Source: Verrucomicrobiales bacterium
Lineage (GTDB): Bacteria > Verrucomicrobiota > Verrucomicrobiia > Verrucomicrobiales > Akkermansiaceae
Assembly (NCBI GenBank): GCA_002729295.1
Contig: PBTU01000180.1
Span: 1-21,700, forward strand
Length of the DNA: 21,700 nucleotides
Direction of reading: 5' to 3'
Shown here: piece by piece, positions 16,181 to 21,700 of the stretch
How positions within the stretch are numbered: the first letter of the stretch is position 1
Layout: the number at the start of each line of letters is the position of its first letter
The notes under the pieces: generated by a model
What the model was told of the DNA's origin: nothing
Databases searched by the model: none
What the model saw: only the letters and a program-made list of their open reading frames with translations
Translations under genes and position numbers: made by a program

Positions 16181-16723
16181 TTACGCTCCGGCCGGAGCAG
16201 GGGCCTCTTCAGTTGGGGTATCCTCAGTGGGGGACTCTTCAGTGGAGCCCTCTTCAGTGGAGCCCTCTTCAGTTGGGGTATCCTCAGTTGGAGTGCCCTC
16301 CGTTGGAGCGTCTTCCTCAGGATTATCCCTATTCACGCTCTCGAGCTCTCTCTTAAATTCTTCGGCGGGATCTACGGGCTTCACGTCCTCGGGTGCAGCA
16401 GGCACAACTACCTGCTCGGCGGACTCCGAAGACGCACCGTCTTCATCAGCGCGCTTTCCCTCGATGGCATTGCGCTTTCCGAAGAGAATTGCGAGCACGA
16501 GCGAGAAAACGAAAAAGAGTGTTCCGAGATAAACGGTTCCTTTTTGAAGAACGTCCGTAGTGCGGGCACCCCAAGCGGCATCAGTCATACCAGAACCAAA
16601 TGCCGCGCCGAGGCCCTCCTGCTTGGGACGCTGCATCAGAATGACGAGAATGAGCAAAAGGGAAACCACTACGTGAGCGATCACCACTAGGTTGATTGCG
16701 ATGTTGAGCCAGCCTAAAATCAT
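16181..16723 (-). CDS. secG: SecG preprotein translocase subunit with long acidic repeat tail
   Basis: SecG is the small auxiliary subunit of the SecYEG channel in the inner membrane. The first 85 residues are typical: a hydrophobic helix (about 8-30), the conserved loop MQRPKQEGLGAAFGSG (30-45) followed by WGARTTDVLQKGT, and a second helix (about 63-81). The remaining 95 or so residues are unusual. They are rich in Glu, Asp, Thr and Pro, and from about 138 to 172 form a pentapeptide repeat such as TPTED and GSTEE, encoded by a 15-bp DNA repeat. Most SecG proteins are 75-130 residues, so the tail is an extension, probably cytoplasmic. It lies between panD and the rhomboid gene on the same strand; its stop (16181-16183) is 18 bases from the rhomboid ATG. 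No Shine-Dalgarno sequence is seen. Confidence 0.92.
   Translation of the reverse strand: MILGWLNIAINLVVIAHVVVSLLLILVILMQRPKQEGLGAAFGSGMTDAAWGARTTDVLQKGTVYLGTLFFVFSLVLAILFGKRNAIEGKRADEDGASSESAEQVVVPAAPEDVKPVDPAEEFKRELESVNRDNPEEDAPTEGTPTEDTPTEEGSTEEGSTEESPTEDTPTEEAPAPAGA
16207..16311 (-). repeat. Seven tandem 15-bp repeats inside secG
   Basis: On the plus strand seven consecutive 15-base units can be read, for example CTTCAGTTGGGGTAT, CTTCAGTGGAGCCCT (twice, identical and adjacent) and CTTCAGTTGGGGTAT again. Units are in frame with secG and encode five-residue acidic Thr/Pro/Glu repeats. The two identical neighbours suggest recent duplication, so copy number may vary between strains. Confidence 0.85.
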
Positions 16724-16817
16724 GGGAGCGGGACTTTATGGATGGAACGCGACTTGTAAAGCCGGACTTTTCCCTGATTGCATCTCCGAATTCAGCTTTC
16801 AAATGGAACAATTCCCC

Positions 16818-17165
16818 TTAGTTGGTTGATTTGATGATCTCATTGTCCTCGTTGAGAACATGCCGCTGCGGCAAAATTCGAGTGTCGGAGATGGTAAAAG
16901 CCATGATCGTAACACATTCACCTTTCTTAATTAAGTGCGCTGCACCCCCATTGATTATGATGTTTCCCGTCCCCGGATCACCCGCTTGCACGTATGTTTC
17001 CAAGCGTCCGCCAGAGGTCATCGAGGTCACGAGAACACGCTCTCCCTCCCAAAGATCCGCCGCTTCCATCAAATCCAGAGGAATTTCGATACTGCCCTCA
17101 TAATCAATATCAGCTTGTTTGACGATTGCGCGATGCAATTTCGACTTCAGAAGAATGCGGTTCAT
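16818..17165 (-). CDS. panD: Aspartate 1-decarboxylase proenzyme
   Basis: PanD converts L-aspartate to β-alanine for pantothenate and coenzyme A synthesis in the cytoplasm. The 115-residue protein aligns without gaps to the E. coli numbering at the key sites: Lys9 in LLKSKLHRA, His11, Tyr22, Gly24-Ser25 in YEGSIEI (self-cleavage site giving the pyruvoyl group at Ser25), Arg54 and Tyr58 in GGRLETYV, and Asn72 in INGGAAHL. It therefore looks fully functional and of the pyruvoyl, not the PLP, type. It is first in a minus-strand group followed by secG (94-base gap), and diverges from the CAP-domain gene across a 94-base intergenic region that must hold both promoters. No other pantothenate gene is present. 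Confidence 0.95.
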   Translation of the reverse strand: MNRILLKSKLHRAIVKQADIDYEGSIEIPLDLMEAADLWEGERVLVTSMTSGGRLETYVQAGDPGTGNIIINGGAAHLIKKGECVTIMAFTISDTRILPQRHVLNEDNEIIKSTN

Positions 17166-17259
17166 GTCGGGACAGAATAAGGGAATCCCCTACTGGTCAA
17201 GCGATGAAAAACTCAATCGTTGAAAAAATCACCGCTCATCCTACCCTTTTCGGACACCC

Positions 17260-18324
17260 ATGAAGTTCCTAGCGTGCGCAGCCCTCATCCTCGCCCCTGC
17301 TCTCTCCAGTGCCCAGGAAGAAGCCCGCACTGTTCCCGCCGCGGCTCTCAGCAAGGCCTTGCAATGGATGCAGAACGATGACCCTGCCCGCCGTGCCGCC
17401 GCTTACCGCACCTTCTACCTTTTCGGAAAAGAGGCTCAACCCGCTTACAAAAAAACCCTCGAAAAAGCCCAGCGTCTCCACGAAAAAAAGCTCGGCCTCC
17501 TCGTCGAGAATGCCCGCTCCAATCCCTTCAGTGAATTGGAAATCATTGCTGATGACCTCAAAACCGAACGCGAACGAATTTTTAAACTCATTCATACCGA
17601 CTATAAAAAACAGGGCGACAAAGTGCGCATGCTCGTCAACGAGGTGCAGGGGCTTAAAAAAAAGAACGAGGAAATCCGCAATGTTGCCGCTAGAGATTCC
17701 GCCGCCTTTGAAAAAGCCGTCAACACCCTCGCCCTCGCTCTAGCCGAAGTAAAACGCGAACTCCTCGTCCTTGAAGGCGAAGAACTTCTGGATGAAAAAA
17801 TCGACTCAGATAAATCCCTCGCCGAGGCACTCAACAATACTTTCGAAGGAGAAAGCTATCTCAAGACAAAAGCAATTGTCGATATGGTCCGCAAGGAAGT
17901 CGACAACCTCACCACAACAAACTCTACCAACGCCGCAACCCAATGGGCCAACTCTTCCCAGAAAGCCTTTTCAAAACATCTGAACGAATTCCGCTCCCTC
18001 TTCAATCTGGGACTCCTCACCATGGAGGAAAGGCTCTCCGCCGCTGCCAACAGTCATTCCGTCGACATGGCAACCATTGGCTTTTTTTCCCACACCTCTC
18101 CTGTCAAAAACAAAAAATCTCCGGGCGACCGTGCCCGCCTCGCCAAATTCCAGCACCGTTGGACCGGTGAAAACATCTTCGTAGGCTCCGGATCACCGGT
18201 TACCGCCTACAATGCTTGGTTTGCGTCCGACGGACATCGTTTCATCATGTTCGCAAAAAGCCCAAACCTCATCGGAATCGGCCCCCACGGGAAGCACTGG
18301 ACCATGATGACCGGCCGGAAATAA
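17260..18324 (+). CDS. Secreted CAP-domain (SCP/PR-1-like) protein with helical N-terminal region
   Basis: The predicted 354-residue protein begins with a signal peptide (MKFLACAALILAPALSSA, cleavage probably before QEE). Residues 30-230 are strongly helical and charged, rich in Lys, Glu and Arg, with coiled-coil character. The last 110 or so residues form a CAP domain: LNEFRSLFNLGLLTMEERLSAAA, then HSVDMATIGFFSH with the conserved Ser, His and Phe pattern, GENIFVG, and AYNAWFASDGHRFIMF with the second conserved His. CAP proteins are found extracellularly or in the periplasm; their biochemical role is poorly defined in bacteria. The ATG at 17260 has no Shine-Dalgarno sequence. The combination with a long helical region is less common than a CAP domain alone. 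A hairpin terminator lies 180 bases downstream. Confidence 0.85.
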   Translation: MKFLACAALILAPALSSAQEEARTVPAAALSKALQWMQNDDPARRAAAYRTFYLFGKEAQPAYKKTLEKAQRLHEKKLGLLVENARSNPFSELEIIADDLKTERERIFKLIHTDYKKQGDKVRMLVNEVQGLKKKNEEIRNVAARDSAAFEKAVNTLALALAEVKRELLVLEGEELLDEKIDSDKSLAEALNNTFEGESYLKTKAIVDMVRKEVDNLTTTNSTNAATQWANSSQKAFSKHLNEFRSLFNLGLLTMEERLSAAANSHSVDMATIGFFSHTSPVKNKKSPGDRARLAKFQHRWTGENIFVGSGSPVTAYNAWFASDGHRFIMFAKSPNLIGIGPHGKHWTMMTGRK

Positions 18325-18503
18325 CCATTCTCATAAAAAATATTCTTCCCGGAAGGCAGTGGGAACCCGTTACGAATCAATGGCATTCAGCTCCCCCGAC
18401 AGTATTTCCCTCCGAAAAAGATCTCGCTCTCGAAAGATCTCCTCACCTTGGCCGGTATTTAGATATAGAAAGTCTACTGTGATAGAATTTCCGTGTGTGT
18501 GAT
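18325..18503. other. Intergenic region with a possible promoter for a short leader RNA
   Basis: No protein gene is seen here. An extended -10-like element, TG at 18480-18481 plus TAGAAT at 18483-18488, lies just upstream of a strong terminator hairpin. Transcription starting near 18495 would give an RNA of about 55 bases or an attenuated leader for the carboxypeptidase gene. The -35 match (TTTAGA, 18458-18463, 19-base spacing) is poor. Confidence 0.3.
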
Positions 18504-18553
18504 AACCGCGGCCGGTGCCTCCCCAAAGAGACCCGACCGCGGTTTTCTTTTAT
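18504..18553 (+). terminator. Strong intrinsic-terminator-like hairpin
   Basis: AACCGCGGCCGG (18504-18515) pairs with CCGACCGCGGTT (18533-18544): 8 bp of outer stem, one C-A mismatch, and 3 bp of inner stem. The loop is C-rich (contains CCTCCCC). A T-rich tract (TTTTCTTTTA, some overlapping the stem end) follows. It lies 180 bases after the CAP-domain gene stop and about 60 bases before the carboxypeptidase ATG, so it either ends the CAP transcript or acts as an attenuator for the next gene. Confidence 0.75.
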
Positions 18554-18613
18554 CCCTATCTCCACCACGGCAAATCCCTTGCCAGCCCCTCCCTCTCCGG
18601 CAATCTTCACCTC

Positions 18614-19495
18614 ATGACCGTCCGGGAGATTTTCACCCTCACCATTTGCCTTTTTCTCGTCTCCTGCAGCACAAACAAACCCACCCCCGGTATTCAAGGT
18701 GCCAACCCCAATTCACGTCCGTTTGTCGTTAGCCCTGAGAAGCCGCAAGCCGACCCCCCGCCTCCCAACAGACCCATCATTCGGGCCGAAAGCGCCATCG
18801 TCCTCGACGCCACTTCCGGACGAATCCTTTACCAAAAAAATGCGCGCACCGAACGAGCCGTCGCAAGCACTCAAAAGCTCCTCACCGCCCTCGTCGTTTC
18901 GCGCAGCGGCCCCCTCTCCGACCCCGTCACCGTGACCACCTCCGACACTCAAGTCGAACCATCCAAACTCTATGTTAAAACCGGAGAAACCTACACCCGC
19001 AAAACCCTCGTCAAAGCTCTCCTCGTCAGAAGCGGCAACGACATTGCAAAAGCCCTCGCCCGAGACGTTGCCGGAACGGAAGACAACTTCTGCAACCGCA
19101 TGAATGAGATGGCCCGCGCCGTGGGCATGCGCCAATCGCATTTCAAAAACCCCCATGGACTCACCGAATCCGGCCAATACTCCACGGCCCTCGACATCGC
19201 CCTCCTCGGTCGCCAAGTCATGAAGCATCCCTTCTTCCGCGAATGCATGCGAATCAAAAACTACACCTTCACCTACTCGGACGGCCGCACCAAAGTTCTC
19301 AAAAACACCAACAAGCTCCTGACCCGCCTCCCCTACTGCACCGGAATGAAAACTGGCACCACCAATGCCTCCGGACGCTGCCTCATCTCCGCCGGTACCC
19401 ACAAGGGACGCTCCGTCATCGCCGTTGCCCTGGGCTCCACATCCGCGGAAATCTGGAACGACTCCGAAAAACTACTCCGCTGGGCGCTGGAGTAA
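18614..19495 (+). CDS. D-alanyl-D-alanine carboxypeptidase (PBP5/6-like, S11), predicted lipoprotein
   Basis: This 293-residue enzyme should remove the terminal D-Ala from peptidoglycan pentapeptides in the periplasm. The three penicillin-binding motifs are present: STQK (85-88, nucleophile Ser85), SGN (140-142) and KTGTT (246-250). HGLTESGQYSTALDIA is a typical S11 segment. The N-terminus MTVREIFTLTICLFLVSC ends in a lipobox (LVSC, Cys18), so membrane anchoring is by lipid rather than by the C-terminal amphipathic helix of DacA; the C-terminal β domain is also absent. A Pro-rich linker (about 40-55) follows the Cys. I chose ATG 18614 over upstream in-frame starts because it gives a clean signal and because upstream sequence overlaps the terminator hairpin. 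S11 family is firm; a D,D-endopeptidase role is possible. Confidence 0.9.
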   Translation: MTVREIFTLTICLFLVSCSTNKPTPGIQGANPNSRPFVVSPEKPQADPPPPNRPIIRAESAIVLDATSGRILYQKNARTERAVASTQKLLTALVVSRSGPLSDPVTVTTSDTQVEPSKLYVKTGETYTRKTLVKALLVRSGNDIAKALARDVAGTEDNFCNRMNEMARAVGMRQSHFKNPHGLTESGQYSTALDIALLGRQVMKHPFFRECMRIKNYTFTYSDGRTKVLKNTNKLLTRLPYCTGMKTGTTNASGRCLISAGTHKGRSVIAVALGSTSAEIWNDSEKLLRWALE

Positions 19496-19833
19496 TTCAT
19501 TCCTTGATCAACAGAGGCTGAATCGCCCTCTCAAATCTGACCATCATCGTCGAAGAGCGAGTCCCCTTCAGTGTTATTGGAACCTTGGAATGAAACACTT
19601 CTGTGGATAGCTAATTGTCCTCGTGAACAGCCACTACATAATCGACCCACAAATGCTCCATTTCGGCTTTCTCCATTTTTCCCCTCTCCGAGCCTAACAA
19701 GGTTGAACAAAAAAACATCAACAACAACCTCTTCACCCTAAAATAATCTCCTATTCTCAAACTCTATCTACTACAAACTTCCCAACCGAGCGTTCAGAGT
19801 TCGAAGTTAGATGTTAAGTGTTCACCTCCCGCC
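19496..19833. other. 338-base non-coding region upstream of bioF
   Basis: I see no gene on either strand. Composition drifts to AT/C-rich tracts with low complexity (many CAACAAC-like and CTCTATCT-like stretches) between about 19690 and 19790. A 6-bp hairpin (AGTGTT 19570-19575, AACACT 19594-19599) could mark the end of the carboxypeptidase transcript but is weak. The last 42 bases before bioF carry five tandem heptamers, listed separately. A BirA-type or other biotin operator was not recognised. Confidence 0.45.
19792..19826 (+). repeat. Five tandem GTTNNNN heptamers upstream of bioF
   Basis: The units are GTTCAGA, GTTCGAA, GTTAGAT, GTTAAGT and GTTCACC, in exact 7-base phase, ending 7 bases before the bioF ATG. 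The first three bases are invariant and the last four vary, biased to purines in the first four units. This resembles short heptameric tandem repeats known in some bacterial intergenic regions, but the class cannot be assigned from one copy. Confidence 0.6.
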
Positions 19834-20964
19834 ATGCCCAATAACGAACTTACATCCCTCCGCGAAAACGGCCTCCTCCGCTCCCTTCGCGAAATCTCTT
19901 CCCCCAACCCTCCGTTCGTCACAATCGATGGACAGGATCTGATCAATTTCTCCTCCAACGACTACCTTGGTCTTTCCTCACACTCCGCTCTCGCCGCAGC
20001 CGCCCACGAAGCAATCACAACATACGGCACCGGCTCCACGGCCTCGCGGCTCGTCTGTGGATCGCTCAACATCCACCACCAACTAGAGACAGCTCTTGCC
20101 ACCGCAAAAAAAACCGAAGCAGCCCTCACTTTCGCCAACGGCTACGCGACCGCGCTCGGCACCATCCCCGCCGTCGTCGGAAAAGGTGACACCATCATTC
20201 TCGACAAACTCGCCCACGCCTGCCTTATCGATGGAGCCCGACTCTCCGGAGCCACCCTGCGTGTCTTCCCACACAACGATCTCAACAAACTCGAACGCCT
20301 TTTAAAGACCGCGCAAGGCCGTGTTCTCGTTGTCACCGAATCCGTCTTCTCCATGGACGGTGACCTAGCCTCTCTCTCTGAAATCGTAGCTCTCAAAACC
20401 AAACACGAGGCCCTCCTTCTCCTCGACGAAGCCCACGCCGTTGGGGTCCTCGGACCCAATGGCCAGGGCCTTACCGAACATCTCGCCCTTCAAGACCAAG
20501 TCGATTTCCAAATGGGCACTCTCGGCAAGGCCCTGGGCTCTGCCGGAGGATACATCGCAGCTTCACAAGATTGGATCGATCTCCTCCTCAATAAAGCCCG
20601 CGCATTTATTTACTCTACCGCTCCACCCCCCTCGCAAGCCGCCGCCTCGCTGGCCGCCCTGCAACTTCTCAACGCCCCCGAGGGCGACAAACTCCGTAAA
20701 AAACTAAACCACAACATCGCCCTCCTGACCTCCCTCACGAAGCAAACCACCTCTCCCTCTCCGATCACCCCCATCATCATCGGAGAAAACGAGAGGGCCC
20801 TGGCCGCCTCCCGATCACTTCTCGACGACGGATTTTTAGTCCCCGCCATTCGCTTCCCCACCGTCCCCAGAAACACCGCACGCCTCCGCATCACCCTCAG
20901 CGCCTCTCACTCCGAAGAGCAAATCCAAGGACTCGCTCAAAAGATTTCCTCTCTTGAACAGTAA
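19834..20964 (+). CDS. bioF: 8-amino-7-oxononanoate synthase (KAPA synthase)
   Basis: BioF condenses pimeloyl-ACP (or -CoA) with L-alanine, the first step of biotin ring assembly, using PLP. The 376-residue length is usual. Motifs of the α-oxoamine synthase family are all present: FSSNDYLGLSSH (39-50), YGTGSTASRLVCGS (64-77), ESVFSMDGDLA (169-179), LLDEAHAVGVLGPNGQG (196-212), and the Schiff-base lysine Lys232 in GTLGKALGSAGGY. Glycine C-acetyltransferase and serine palmitoyltransferase belong to the same family, but sequence style and length fit BioF best. It is separated from the previous gene by 338 bases and appears to be transcribed alone; no other biotin gene is in the window. No Shine-Dalgarno sequence; the bases just before the ATG are C-rich. 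Confidence 0.88.
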   Translation: MPNNELTSLRENGLLRSLREISSPNPPFVTIDGQDLINFSSNDYLGLSSHSALAAAAHEAITTYGTGSTASRLVCGSLNIHHQLETALATAKKTEAALTFANGYATALGTIPAVVGKGDTIILDKLAHACLIDGARLSGATLRVFPHNDLNKLERLLKTAQGRVLVVTESVFSMDGDLASLSEIVALKTKHEALLLLDEAHAVGVLGPNGQGLTEHLALQDQVDFQMGTLGKALGSAGGYIAASQDWIDLLLNKARAFIYSTAPPPSQAAASLAALQLLNAPEGDKLRKKLNHNIALLTSLTKQTTSPSPITPIIIGENERALAASRSLLDDGFLVPAIRFPTVPRNTARLRITLSASHSEEQIQGLAQKISSLEQ

Positions 20965-20968
20965 TCAT

Positions 20969-21169
20969 TTAGAGGTCCAAAAACTCATCCAGATAGACCC
21001 GTAGAAAATTTTCATTTTCAGAGCGGTATCCGGCTTCCCGCTCACCTCGACTAGTTGCGGCATCGGTTTCGGCGTGGTAATCAACCGGGTATCCAGACAA
21101 CCAACCCAAGCCAACATTCCAGTTCCACTTAATCCCAAAAATCGTTTCTGCAAAATCACAGCCAAACAA
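20969..21169 (-). CDS. Possible small protein or gene remnant downstream of the EEP gene
   Basis: A minus-strand frame from TTG 21169 to TAA encodes 66 residues, including ETIFGIKWNWNVGLGWLSG, YPVDYHAETDAATSRGE and NENFLRVYLDEFLDL. Amino-acid composition looks protein-like and rich in aromatic and acidic residues. It lies about 37 bases after the endonuclease-family stop, on the same strand. There is no ATG, no Shine-Dalgarno sequence and no family I recognise. A second minus-strand frame overlaps (20965-21204, 79 residues) and is less protein-like. It could be the C-terminal remnant of a larger gene. Confidence 0.3.
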   Translation of the reverse strand: MFGCDFAETIFGIKWNWNVGLGWLSGYPVDYHAETDAATSRGEREAGYRSENENFLRVYLDEFLDL

Positions 21170-21206
21170 TTCTTCTCTCCGATTCCGGGACCGGAGTATC
21201 CCAATC

Positions 21207-21700
21207 TTACTTGTTTAAAAAAGAAATCTCCGCTGTGATCGGACGATGATCCGATGCTACCTTCTCTTCAATCACCCGTTCCATGTAGGTAAACTCCGGC
21301 AGCCCTCTCTCAATAAAAAAATCAATCTCGTGGGTTGGATTGTCAGCAGGAAAAGTCTTGGTGGAGATTTCCCGTAGGATCTTCCAACCTGCATCTCCGA
21401 GAATTTTAAGAGTGTTACTTCCTCGTTCAGCATTGAAATCACCAGCCAATACCACAGCCCCTTTGAGATCCACTAATTTCGCGACCTGCTTCGGCCGAAA
21501 ATTACCCTTGGTCCAATCCAGATGAATCCCAATGAACGACAAAGGCTCACTCCAACCCTTTGGAGTCACCTTAATTTCCAGAGCGCAGCGAGGCTCCGCA
21601 CCCTCCGGAAGTTGATGCCTCACAACTTTGGCAATGGGAAAACGGGAAAGTACGGCCATGCCGTATTCACCGCCCTGATAGCTCATGAACTTTCCGAAAG
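21207..21700 (-). CDS. Endonuclease/exonuclease/phosphatase (EEP) family protein, C-terminal part
   Basis: The frame is open to the end of the window and the 5' end lies beyond it. The visible 160 or so residues match the DNase I-like fold: GKFMSYQGGEYGMAVLSRFPI, SFIGIHLDW, VVLAGDFNAERGS with the catalytic Asp-x-Asn pair, EIDFFI, and the closing KVASDHRPITAEI with the catalytic Asp-His. The GGEYGMAVLSR style is common in secreted or periplasmic EEP proteins annotated as endonucleases or sphingomyelinase-like phosphodiesterases. Substrate (nucleic acid, phospholipid or inositol phosphate) cannot be told. It converges on bioF. The family call is firm, the function is not. Confidence 0.85.
   Translation of the reverse strand, partial: FGKFMSYQGGEYGMAVLSRFPIAKVVRHQLPEGAEPRCALEIKVTPKGWSEPLSFIGIHLDWTKGNFRPKQVAKLVDLKGAVVLAGDFNAERGSNTLKILGDAGWKILREISTKTFPADNPTHEIDFFIERGLPEFTYMERVIEEKVASDHRPITAEISFLNK

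Noticed and set aside
19570..19599. Hairpin AGTGTT/AACACT as an intrinsic terminator after the carboxypeptidase gene
   Set aside because: Stem of only 6 AT-containing base pairs, an 18-base loop and no T tract; too weak to list as a terminator.

Overview
The window is about 21.7 kb of gene-dense, moderately GC-rich chromosomal DNA. Gene content and motif style (SecG with a long acidic tail, a divergent DXS, class III aminotransferase, panD, bioF, an α2-macroglobulin/PbpC pair) suggest a Gram-negative bacterium, most plausibly of the PVC group (Verrucomicrobiota-like). That placement is inference; there is no rRNA or other phylogenetic marker here. I see no tRNA, rRNA, CRISPR array, complete insertion sequence or prophage. 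Hardly any start codon is preceded by a recognisable Shine-Dalgarno sequence.

Layout. (1) 1-3662, plus strand: the C-terminal part of a bacterial α2-macroglobulin carrying its thioester motif, overlapping by 4 nt with pbpC (bifunctional penicillin-binding protein 1C). (2) 3916-5790: uup, an ABC-F ATPase. (3) 5831-6625: a secreted HExxH metallopeptidase-like protein. (4) 6832-11294: a soluble PAS histidine kinase, a sigma-54-dependent NtrC-type regulator, and a polytopic GT-C-like membrane protein, all abutting or overlapping. (5) 11300-13466: xseB and dxs, overlapping by 17 nt. (6) 17165-13736, minus strand: panD, secG, a frameshifted rhomboid protease gene and a class III aminotransferase. 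(7) 17260-19495, plus strand: a secreted CAP-domain protein and a lipoprotein D-alanyl-D-alanine carboxypeptidase, separated by a strong hairpin terminator. (8) 19834-20964: bioF. (9) 21700-21207, minus strand: the C-terminal part of an endonuclease/exonuclease/phosphatase-family protein.

Functional picture. Several genes concern the cell envelope: α2-macroglobulin and PbpC, the D,D-carboxypeptidase, the CAP and HExxH proteins, the rhomboid protease, SecG and the GT-C-like protein. The others are cofactor and isoprenoid genes (panD, bioF, dxs) and housekeeping genes (xseB, uup). The most notable oddities are a rhomboid gene interrupted exactly at a run of nine T, a seven-unit 15-bp tandem repeat in the secG tail, five tandem GTTNNNN heptamers just upstream of bioF, and a possible short leader RNA or attenuator before the carboxypeptidase gene. 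I found no convincing wholly new multi-gene system. The best candidate for an undescribed functional unit is the tightly coupled kinase/regulator/GT-C-like triad.
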